From positions 1 to 45,909 of the forward strand of contig NZ_CANMED010000011.1 of assembly GCF_947496855.1 (NCBI RefSeq): a stretch of DNA of 45,909 nucleotides, read 5' to 3'. A program made the translations under genes and the position numbers. The notes under the pieces are model-generated. The model was not told where the DNA came from. It ran no database searches and was given only the letters and a program-made list of their open reading frames with translations. Positions 18,108-23,950 of the stretch are shown one piece after another (within the stretch, counting starts at the first letter, position 1; each line of letters begins with the position of its first letter). This DNA is from an uncultured Aquimarina sp. GTDB lineage: Bacteria > Bacteroidota > Bacteroidia > Flavobacteriales > Flavobacteriaceae.

Positions 18108-18133
18108 AAGGTATTCGTCGTAACGAATACCTT
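18108..18133 (-). promoter_or_regulatory. Strong stem-loop without U-tail between tuf and tRNA-Trp
   Basis: A perfect 11-bp stem AAGGTATTCGT / ACGAATACCTT with a 4-nt loop, 23 bp after the tuf stop. The following minus-strand sequence (GACTTATG) lacks a U-run, so it is a poor intrinsic terminator. It could be the stable 3' end of tuf mRNA after tRNA-Trp processing. Confidence 0.55.
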
Positions 18134-18156
18134 ACCTCATATATTTATATATTGTA

Positions 18157-19344
18157 TTAGTCTAAAATTTCAGTAACCTGTCCAGCACCTACTGTTCTAC
18201 CACCTTCACGGATCGCAAAACGAAGACCTACATTCATTGCAATTGTCTGAATAAGATCAACAGTAATTGTTAAGTTATCTCCAGGCATTACCATTTCAAC
18301 TCCATCAGGAAGCGCAATGTTTCCAGTTACGTCAGTTGTACGAACGTAAAACTGAGGACGGTAGTTATTATGGAACGGAGTATGACGTCCACCTTCTTCT
18401 TTTTTAAGGATATAAACTTCAGCCTTAAACTTAGAGTGTGGAGTTACAGATCCTGGTTTAGTAATTACCATACCACGAGAAATCTGAGTTTTCTCAATAC
18501 CTCTTAGTAAGATACCAGCATTATCTCCAGCTTCTCCTCTGTCTAATATCTGACGAAACATCTCAATACCAGTAATAGTAGAAGTTAATTTCTCAGCTCC
18601 CATACCGATAATCTCTACAGGATCACCAGTGTTAGCAATACCAGTTTCGATACGTCCCGTTGCAACAGTACCACGACCAGTAATAGAGAATACATCTTCA
18701 ATCGGCATTAAGAAATCTTTTTCTACATCTCGTTTTGGCAATTCAATCCAAGCATCTACTTCCTTCATCAATTCTAAAACAGAATCAACCCATTTCTTTT
18801 CTCCATTTAGAGCTCCAAGTGCAGAACCAGCAACTACAGGTCCATTATCACCATCATACTCATAGAAAGAAAGAAGATCTCTGATTTCCATCTCAACTAA
18901 TTCTAGTAACTCTTCATCATCAACCATATCCACTTTATTCATGAATACAACGATTCTTGGAATACCAACCTGACGTCCTAATAAGATATGCTCACGTGTT
19001 TGTGGCATTGGTCCATCAGTAGCAGCTACCACTAAGATTGCACCGTCCATTTGAGCAGCACCAGTTACCATGTTTTTCACATAATCGGCGTGACCTGGAC
19101 AATCAACGTGTGCGTAGTGACGCTCTTCCGTTGCATATTCTACGTGTGATGTATTAATTGTAATACCTCTTTCCTTTTCTTCTGGTGCATTATCGATCTG
19201 ATCAAAAGATTTTGCTTCAGAAAATCCAGCATCTGCCAATACCTTAGTAATTGCAGCGGTTAAAGTTGTTTTACCGTGATCAACGTGTCCAATAGTACCA
19301 ATATTTAAGTGCGGTTTGGAACGATCAAAAGTTTCCTTTGCCAT
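18157..19344 (-). CDS. tuf: Elongation factor Tu
   Basis: A 395-residue EF-Tu, which delivers aminoacyl-tRNA to the ribosome. G1 GHVDHGKT (19-26), G3 DCPGH (81-85), G4 NKVD (136-139), then beta-barrel domains 2 and 3 (GRGTVATGRIETG and the C-terminal GGRTVGAGQVTEIL). It follows tRNA-Thr(GGT) by 58 bp, the thrT-tufB arrangement of E. coli. Confidence 0.98.
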   Translation of the reverse strand: MAKETFDRSKPHLNIGTIGHVDHGKTTLTAAITKVLADAGFSEAKSFDQIDNAPEEKERGITINTSHVEYATEERHYAHVDCPGHADYVKNMVTGAAQMDGAILVVAATDGPMPQTREHILLGRQVGIPRIVVFMNKVDMVDDEELLELVEMEIRDLLSFYEYDGDNGPVVAGSALGALNGEKKWVDSVLELMKEVDAWIELPKRDVEKDFLMPIEDVFSITGRGTVATGRIETGIANTGDPVEIIGMGAEKLTSTITGIEMFRQILDRGEAGDNAGILLRGIEKTQISRGMVITKPGSVTPHSKFKAEVYILKKEEGGRHTPFHNNYRPQFYVRTTDVTGNIALPDGVEMVMPGDNLTITVDLIQTIAMNVGLRFAIREGGRTVGAGQVTEILD

Positions 19345-19402
19345 AATGAATTTATTTAATCTTAGTTATATATTAGTGTTCAATTTATAATTCTGAACCA
19401 AG

Positions 19403-19474
19403 AGCCAATGACGAGATTTGAACTCGTGACCTCTTCCTTACCAAGGAAACGCTCTACCCCTGAGCTACACCGGC
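19403..19474 (-). tRNA. tRNA-Thr (anticodon GGT)
   Basis: A 72-nt cloverleaf: acceptor GCCGGTG/CATTGGC (two G-U pairs), D arm GCTCAGGGGTAGAGC, anticodon loop TTGGTAA, T arm ACGAGTTCAAATCTCGT. No encoded CCA. Directly upstream of tuf, corresponding to E. coli thrT. Confidence 0.95.
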
Positions 19475-19601
19475 TTTTTAAAGTACACAATGATAAACCA
19501 GAGTCCTTCATTACATATCGAAAGAAAACCGATTCATCATTATTTTTATTTTAAAAATCCAATGCTAATAATGCATCAAGATTAGCTCTGTATTTTTTAA
19601 G

Positions 19602-19674
19602 AGCGGGAGACCAGGTTCGAACTGGCGACATTCAGCTTGGAAGGCTGACGCTCTACCAACTGAGCTACTCCCGC
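19602..19674 (-). tRNA. tRNA-Gly (anticodon TCC)
   Basis: A 73-nt cloverleaf: acceptor GCGGGAG/CTCCCGC, D arm GCTCAGTTGGTAGAGC, anticodon loop CTTCCAA, T arm CCAGTTCGAACCTGG. No encoded CCA. Corresponds to E. coli glyT. Confidence 0.96.
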
Positions 19675-19706
19675 ATTTACAATTTTGAAATCAAAATTGA
19701 AGGTTG

Positions 19707-19788
<82 letters not shown>

Positions 19789-19833
19789 AATTGAAATCAT
19801 AATTTTAGAATGAACTTCTAAATTTTGAAAGCG

Positions 19834-19863
19834 CAAAATTAATCAAATAATTTACAATTCAAA
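19834..19863 (-). promoter_or_regulatory. Promoter for tRNA-Tyr/Gly/Thr-tuf and probably downstream genes
   Basis: On the minus strand -33 TTTG (19863-19860), an 18-bp spacer and -7 TAATTTTG (19841-19834) match the Bacteroidota sigma consensus exactly. The predicted start is about 40 bp before mature tRNA-Tyr. It begins directly after the terminator at 19871-19908, so tRNA-Thr(TGT) is a separate unit. Confidence 0.75.
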
Positions 19864-19870
19864 ATTTTAT

Positions 19871-19908
19871 AAAAAAAGGTTGATTTTTTTTTCAAAATTT
19901 CACCTTTT
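19871..19908 (-). terminator. Terminator after tRNA-Thr(TGT) and its trailer
   Basis: Minus-strand stem AAAAGGTGA / TCAACCTTTT (one bulge) followed by a U-run over 19877-19871. It ends 8 bp before the -33 box of the next promoter. Confidence 0.55.
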
Positions 19909-20026
19909 AATTAGTCGACAGAGGGACTTTCTTTGTCATAGCTCAGGATAAATTTTAGCCCTTTCAAGAATGTGTTTTCAAACAGAAAACAACTCCGGAA
20001 CCTGATACTTTTTTCAATATTTCAAG
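19909..20026 (-). other. 118-nt trailer after tRNA-Thr(TGT), no gene recognised
   Basis: This stretch lies in the short unit between the 20151-20180 promoter and the 19871-19908 terminator. It holds no ORF or tRNA; it has one small stem (GTTTTC-5-GAAAAC). It may be a plain 3' trailer or a small RNA released by tRNA processing. Confidence 0.3.
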
Positions 20027-20100
20027 AGCCGATGGAGGGACTCGAACCCACGACCTGCTGATTACAAATCAGCTGCTCTAGCCAGCTGAGCTACATCGGC
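20027..20100 (-). tRNA. tRNA-Thr (anticodon TGT)
   Basis: A 74-nt cloverleaf: acceptor GCCGATG/CATCGGC, D arm GCTCAGCTGGCTAGAGC, anticodon loop TTTGTAA, T arm GTGGGTTCGAGTCCC. No encoded CCA. Corresponds to E. coli thrU, first gene of the conserved Thr-Tyr-Gly-Thr-tuf series. Confidence 0.96.
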
Positions 20101-20122
20101 TTTTGGTTACTTTTTTAAGCAT

Positions 20123-20149
20123 AAAAAAGTCCGCTATTTCTAACGGACT
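20123..20149 (-). terminator. Terminator after hpf, overlapping the start site of the tRNA-Thr promoter
   Basis: Minus-strand stem AGTCCGTTA / TAGCGGACT (one G-U pair) with a GAAA tetraloop and a six-U tail (20128-20123). It lies 53 bp after the hpf stop. Its 5' arm begins 2 nt after the -7 box of the next promoter, so the predicted start site falls inside this arm. Confidence 0.8.
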
Positions 20150-20150
20150 G

Positions 20151-20180
20151 CAAATGTATAGAATTTATTTCTTTCACAAA
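20151..20180 (-). promoter_or_regulatory. Promoter for tRNA-Thr(TGT)
   Basis: On the minus strand -33 TTTG (20180-20177), an 18-bp spacer and -7 TACATTTG (20158-20151) match the Bacteroidota consensus exactly, 50 bp before the mature tRNA. RNA starting here would begin within the hpf terminator hairpin, which then cannot fold fully in that transcript. Confidence 0.75.
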
Positions 20181-20201
20181 ACAATTTTTGAAAAAAAATT
20201 A

Positions 20202-20504
20202 TCAAACATGTGCATTTAATTTTTCCTTTCGTTTTCGCAATTGCCTTTCCAATGAACTAACACACTCATCCACACCTTCTTCAAAGCTTTTGTTTATTTT
20301 TTTTATTATAAACTCATCCCCTGGAACACTTAGTAAAATTTCAGTGATTTTATTTTCCTTACCACTTGTATTCATAACTTTCAAAAAAACATCAGCATGA
20401 ATAATACGACTAAAATGATTTTCTAACTTATCCAATTTCGTCTGTGTAAAATCTACCAATTTCTGATCTACATTAAAATTTACGGATTGCAAGTTCACTT
20501 TCAT
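20202..20504 (-). CDS. hpf: Ribosome hibernation promoting factor, short form
   Basis: A 100-residue HPF/YfiA-type protein (S30AE domain) that binds the 30S decoding region in stationary phase. Features: MKVNLQSVNFNVDQKLVDFT start, LDKLENHF, and the closing basic/acidic helix with FEEGVDECVSSLERQLRKRK. It lacks the C-terminal dimerisation domain of long HPF. It lies 67 bp after the Xer gene and ends in the terminator at 20123-20149. Confidence 0.93.
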   Translation of the reverse strand: MKVNLQSVNFNVDQKLVDFTQTKLDKLENHFSRIIHADVFLKVMNTSGKENKITEILLSVPGDEFIIKKINKSFEEGVDECVSSLERQLRKRKEKLNAHV

Positions 20505-20571
20505 AGGTGTTATTTTAATTGGTTAAACAAATATTTAAAGTCCAAAAGACATAAATACAACGATAAACACT

Positions 20572-21462
20572 TTACTTTTTATTCCTTGGGTGAGATTGCT
20601 TGTGCACTTTTGCTAATTGCGCAACACTATGATGTGTATACACCTCAGTAGAAGCTAAACTGGAATGACCAAGTAATTCTTTTACAGCATTTAAGTTAGC
20701 ACCTTCATTAAGCAGATGCGTCGCAAATGAATGTCTCAATATATGCGGGCTTCTTTTTACTTTAGAAGATGCCTCACTAAAATAACTATTTATGATTCGA
20801 TACACAAGTGTTTCATAGATTTTAACTCCTTTTTCTGTTAACAATAAAAAAGGGTTTTCAGACTCTATCACAACTTCTGTTCTTAATTCTAAATACCGCT
20901 TAATAGTAATAAGAATAGATGGTATTAAAGGTATATACCTCTCTTTATTACGTTTACCCAAAACCTTCACCTGCCTACCTAATAGATCAATATTATTTAT
21001 TTTGAGATTAACTAATTCAATTCTACGCATTCCTGTTGCATAAAAAAACTCAACAATTAACCTATCTCTAACACTTTTAAAGTCTTCATTATCTAATAAT
21101 TCACCCAAAACCTTATCCACCTCAATATCTGAAAACGGAATTTGAAGTTTTTTAGAAACTTTTAATGCTTGATGCTTGGCTAAAGGAGTTTTTTGTATTT
21201 GCCCTGTCTTTAACAAAAACCTATAATATGCCTTAAGTGAAGACACTTTCCTATTAATTGTTCTATTAGACACCCCTTCATCAACCAAACCTACAATCCA
21301 AGAACGGATTTGAGCGTAATTTGATCTTGAAATATCTCTTTCATCGTATTCTCTTTCATAAAACTCAGTATAAGACATTAAATCTGCCTTATAAGCAGTA
21401 ACCGTATGAACTGAATACTTTCTTTCTAAAAGTAAATAATCTACAAACTCTTTAATAAACAC
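20572..21462 (-). CDS. xerC: XerC-like tyrosine recombinase
   Basis: A site-specific recombinase of the Xer family (chromosome dimer resolution). The N-terminal SAM-like domain (FIKEFVDYLLLERKYSVHTV) is followed by the catalytic domain with Arg in TGMRRIEL, HxxR in HILRHSFATHLL, His in LLGHSSL and Tyr in STEVYTH. The GTG at 21462 was chosen: 296 residues, the usual length, starting at the conserved FIKEFVDYL. A TTG at 21483 is also in frame but lies inside a perfect -7 box. It sits between rpsU and hpf, a chromosomal housekeeping place, so it is probably Xer rather than an element integrase; XerC versus XerD is not settled. Confidence 0.88.
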   Translation of the reverse strand: MFIKEFVDYLLLERKYSVHTVTAYKADLMSYTEFYEREYDERDISRSNYAQIRSWIVGLVDEGVSNRTINRKVSSLKAYYRFLLKTGQIQKTPLAKHQALKVSKKLQIPFSDIEVDKVLGELLDNEDFKSVRDRLIVEFFYATGMRRIELVNLKINNIDLLGRQVKVLGKRNKERYIPLIPSILITIKRYLELRTEVVIESENPFLLLTEKGVKIYETLVYRIINSYFSEASSKVKRSPHILRHSFATHLLNEGANLNAVKELLGHSSLASTEVYTHHSVAQLAKVHKQSHPRNKK

Positions 21463-21480
21463 AAAAAAACCATTAGAACA

Positions 21481-21488
21481 CAAAAGTA
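21481..21488 (-). promoter_or_regulatory. -7 box upstream of the Xer gene
   Basis: TACTTTTG on the minus strand matches TAnnTTTG. It overlaps the most upstream possible start codon (TTG at 21483), which supports the GTG at 21462 as start. No clear -33 element was seen. Confidence 0.4.
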
Positions 21489-21539
21489 TAAAACTTTTAG
21501 CATCTAATGGTTTAAAATTATATATACTGAAAAACGAAG

Positions 21540-21562
21540 TTTAATTCTTAAAAAGAATTAAA
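21540..21562 (-). terminator. Putative terminator after rpsU
   Basis: A perfect 10-bp AT-rich stem TTTAATTCTT / AAGAATTAAA with a 3-nt loop, 26 bp after the rpsU stop, followed on the minus strand by CTTCGTTTTTC. The stem is weak. Confidence 0.45.
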
Positions 21563-21587
21563 ACATACAACGTCTCAACATGTTGTT

Positions 21588-21782
21588 TTAAATTTCCTCT
21601 TGGTCTCTTAAGTGCTGAATGTACTGCGCTTTTTGAACTTGAGCTCTACGTTCAACAGAAGGCTTCATGAACGCCTGACGCTTACGCAGCTGACGCATTG
21701 TTCCTGTTCTATCAAATTTACGCTTAAAACGTTTTAACGCTCTATCTATATTTTCTCCGTCTTTAACTGGTATAATTAACAT
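21588..21782 (-). CDS. rpsU: 30S ribosomal protein bS21
   Basis: A 64-residue, very basic S21 with the family core IDRALKRFKRKFDRTG and KRQAFMKPSVERRAQ. In Flavobacteriia, bS21 with neighbouring platform proteins hides the 3' end of 16S rRNA, which explains why genes there rarely use Shine-Dalgarno sites. This gene has its own perfect promoter (21815-21844) and, unlike everything else noted in the window, a full AAGGAGGT site 6 nt before the ATG. Confidence 0.96.
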   Translation of the reverse strand: MLIIPVKDGENIDRALKRFKRKFDRTGTMRQLRKRQAFMKPSVERRAQVQKAQYIQHLRDQEEI

Positions 21783-21788
21783 AGTGTT

Positions 21789-21796
21789 ACCTCCTT
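21789..21796 (-). promoter_or_regulatory. Strong Shine-Dalgarno site of rpsU
   Basis: AAGGAGGT on the minus strand, 6 nt from the ATG, complementary to 8 nt of the 16S rRNA tail. Published work on Flavobacterium describes such a site in rpsU as part of bS21 autoregulation: ribosomes lacking bS21 have a free anti-SD and translate rpsU. Confidence 0.92.
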
Positions 21797-21814
21797 TCTT
21801 TAAAAATTAGGATG

Positions 21815-21844
21815 CAAAGATAGCACAAAAGTATTATTAACAAA
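21815..21844 (-). promoter_or_regulatory. Promoter of rpsU
   Basis: -33 TTTG (21844-21841), an 18-bp spacer and -7 TATCTTTG (21822-21815) on the minus strand match the Bacteroidota consensus exactly; the predicted leader is about 27 nt and includes the SD site. Confidence 0.8.
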
Positions 21845-21906
21845 GCTTTTTTTGAATAACTTAAATATTTTTCACATATTTATTTTAAACACCTTATAAT
21901 CAAAGT

Positions 21907-21960
21907 AAAAAAGCCGATTTTCTATCTGTTACAAAATGTTATAACAGATAAAAAACCGAC
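21907..21960 (-). terminator. Terminator of the amylase gene
   Basis: A 19-nt stem (21942-21960 with 21913-21931; core TATCTGTTA/TAACAGATA, few mismatches) with a 10-nt loop, followed on the minus strand by six U (21912-21907). It begins 45 bp after the amylase stop. Confidence 0.85.
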
Positions 21961-22005
21961 TTATAACTTAGAAGCTATCCTTATAAACCAAGAACAATCA
22001 CTTTA

Positions 22006-23388
22006 TTATTTCAGAGACCAAACGGTATATCCTTTTGGTGGCGCCTGGATCTTAACCCACTTATCACCTTGTGTTGTAGGTTCCCAACTAGAACTACCTG
22101 TATAATCTTTTATTTTTTTGCCAGACCAATTCGTCTGAATCCATCTTTCTTTCCAAGAGTTAGAATTATTGATATACACAACCAAACCATTCTTTCCTCC
22201 GCCACCATTTCTTCTGGCAATATATTCATCATTATCTGTCCAAAGGTTTGATGTGTTTCCTCCAGCAAGATTATTATGAATCCAAATCAAATTATTTAAT
22301 TTATTTTTATCCAACCAATCCTCATAATCTCTATAAAAAAGAGCAGGATACCCTTCATGCGTTAAAATATAAGCATACGCTAACAATTTATTTGTATGAA
22401 TCTCATCAGTATCATGATTCGCTACAAAGGTAACAGCTCTAGATGCGTTTCTTTTCCACAACATATCTCCACTAAGCGCATTTAAATTATTACCTACAAA
22501 TGCATCTCTCATTTTATAGTAGCAGGCAAAATCAAATGCTGACATCTGAGCTTGATCTGTCCACCATTTTAAACTATTCACATTACCATCCCAATATTCT
22601 CCCACACCAAATACTCCGGTAGATTTACGAAATTCTCTTGCAACCCATGGTTCAAAACCTTTCACATAATCAAACCTATACCCATCAAATTTCATAGTGT
22701 TACTATAATACTTAGCAACAGAGTTACTCTTTTTATACAACCAATCCTGAACATATACTTTTTTATGACTCAAATCTGGAAAGCCTCCAAATATTCCGCT
22801 ATCTGAATTGTATTTATCATTAGGATGAAAATCATATTTCGTTCTATTAAACTTTCCTGACAAAGGATTAAACTTAGTATACGTACTTTTACCTGCAAAT
22901 TGATTTGATTCTAAATCCCCTCCACTATTATGGTTAATAACAATATCAGCTATTACATTCAGTCTATATCTATGAGCTCTAGAAATAAGAGATTCTAATT
23001 CTGATTTAGATCCAAATCTAGTCTCTGTGCTACCCATTTGATTGTACTGTCCAAAATCATAATAATCAAAAGGGTCATATCCCATAGAAAATTTACCATT
23101 CTGCGCTTTACTTACAGGTGGTAACCAAATAGCATCGATACCAGCATCACTCCAGTTATCAACTTTATCCTTAATGACATTCCACCAAGTACCACCTGCA
23201 GGAACGTCCCAATAAAATGCTTGCATCATTACTCCAGATCCAATAGACTTAAGACCTGCTCTGGTAGAAATTAATTCTTCCGGTTTTACAGATTCTGGTT
23301 CTACAGAATCCAAAACCTCATCTTTATCACACGATATCATCACAAAGGATATCGCCAATAGAAAATAAACGAACTTAAAAGTTTTCAT
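22006..23388 (-). CDS. Secreted alpha-amylase lipoprotein (GH13 family)
   Basis: A 460-residue enzyme predicted to cleave alpha-1,4-glucan links in starch or glycogen. The lipoprotein signal ends at C20 (VMISC); the following DKDE resembles the Bacteroidota surface-export signal (Lys plus acidic pair), so surface display is likely. The GH13 barrel is complete: region I DIVINH (148-153), region II GYRFD with nucleophile D240, region III GVGEYW with acid/base E264, region IV FVANHD with D326. GGFPDLSH and the overall length resemble subfamily 7 (archaeal/plant-like amylases); the subfamily is tentative. No SusC/SusD neighbours are present, so it is an orphan starch enzyme. Two LacI-type operators lie upstream and a strong terminator downstream. 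Confidence 0.92.
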   Translation of the reverse strand: MKTFKFVYFLLAISFVMISCDKDEVLDSVEPESVKPEELISTRAGLKSIGSGVMMQAFYWDVPAGGTWWNVIKDKVDNWSDAGIDAIWLPPVSKAQNGKFSMGYDPFDYYDFGQYNQMGSTETRFGSKSELESLISRAHRYRLNVIADIVINHNSGGDLESNQFAGKSTYTKFNPLSGKFNRTKYDFHPNDKYNSDSGIFGGFPDLSHKKVYVQDWLYKKSNSVAKYYSNTMKFDGYRFDYVKGFEPWVAREFRKSTGVFGVGEYWDGNVNSLKWWTDQAQMSAFDFACYYKMRDAFVGNNLNALSGDMLWKRNASRAVTFVANHDTDEIHTNKLLAYAYILTHEGYPALFYRDYEDWLDKNKLNNLIWIHNNLAGGNTSNLWTDNDEYIARRNGGGGKNGLVVYINNSNSWKERWIQTNWSGKKIKDYTGSSSWEPTTQGDKWVKIQAPPKGYTVWSLK

Positions 23389-23441
23389 AAAATAAGTGTT
23401 TGTGTGTTAATTTTCTTACAATGTAATATTTTTGCATATAC

Positions 23442-23475
23442 CGAAAACGTTTGAAGTGTTACGCAAACGTTTTCG
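23442..23475 (-). promoter_or_regulatory. Twin LacI-family-type operators upstream of the amylase gene
   Basis: CGAAAACGTTTG (23442-23453) and CAAACGTTTTCG (23464-23475) form a perfect 12-bp inverted repeat, and each half has its own AAACGTTT core with a central CG as in LacI-family sites. The centres are 20 bp apart, about two helical turns, so both would face the same side. The nearer site would overlap the -33 region if the -7 box is TACATTG (23425-23419). No LacI-type gene is in the window. Confidence 0.7.
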
Positions 23476-23555
23476 TGTTGATAAAATATTAACACTTACA
23501 CAAAAACAGACACAAAAACTTAATGATTCATTACTTTTTAACTAATAAATAAACG

Positions 23556-23600
23556 AAATCCGCAAGACTTATTAGTTACTCAACTATAAGCTGCGGATTT
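23556..23600 (-). terminator. Terminator retained behind the acyl-CoA dehydrogenase remnant
   Basis: Minus-strand stem AAATCCGC / GCGGATTT, continued after a bulge by CTTAT/ATAAG pairing, followed by CGTTTATTTATT. It begins 23 bp after the remnant stop codon, suggesting the remnant kept its natural gene end. Confidence 0.6.
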
Positions 23601-23622
23601 TATAAAACTCTCAGAAAAAACA

Positions 23623-23730
23623 TTATAACAACAAGGAATCTTTAGTAGCTCGTTTATATCTCTTCTGATCAATAATTACTTTATTGATAATCTCCCTCAA
23701 AACTTCAGACGCTCCACCTCCTGTGAGTTC
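23623..23730 (-). pseudogene. 3' remnant of an acyl-CoA dehydrogenase gene
   Basis: Thirty-five codons plus stop read ELTGGGASEVLREI then INKVIIDQKRYKRATKDSLL. They align without gaps to the C-terminus of the intact dehydrogenase at 26585-27748 (GPIGGGTSEILREI then IAKMVIDKKEYKPAVKE). Homology stops abruptly upstream, where an in-frame TAA lies three codons before, and no start is available. It is a different paralogue or an older copy, not one of the near-identical repeats. The surrounding interval 23476-23950 has no gene. Confidence 0.8.
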
Positions 23731-23827
23731 ATTTTTCTTTTAGGGTCCAAAACTTAAATTCTTTATTTTACACTATTCATAATTGTGAAAAGGTAATTCC
23801 AACTTCCCAAAGAAAGTAAATCAGAAA

Positions 23828-23849
23828 CCCCGAGGCAGAGCCATCGGGG
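23828..23849 (-). terminator. GC-rich hairpin downstream of the CDC-like gene
   Basis: Minus strand CCCCGA-(U)-GGC-UCU-GCC-UCGGGG: a 9-bp stem with one bulge and a 3-nt loop, standing out in AT-rich DNA, about 100 bp after the CDC-like stop. The following sequence (TTTCTGATTTACTTT) is a loose U-run. It could be a terminator or a REP-like repeat. Confidence 0.5.
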
Positions 23850-23950
23850 AATCATAAATAGTAAACTTGGGGAAGGGATTTCAGGGCAATTACTATAGCT
23901 ACTTACTGTAAATAAGTTCGATTGACTGGATCATGATACTCGAAAAACTA

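Noticed and set aside
19919..19959. Degenerate copy of a CCTGAGC-type flavobacterial repeat
   Set aside because: Only about seven bases agree with the known phrase, too little to call.
20572..21483. Xer-type recombinase as the integrase of a mobile element
   Set aside because: It lies between rpsU and hpf in a housekeeping context with full Xer motifs and no cargo or attachment repeats next to it.
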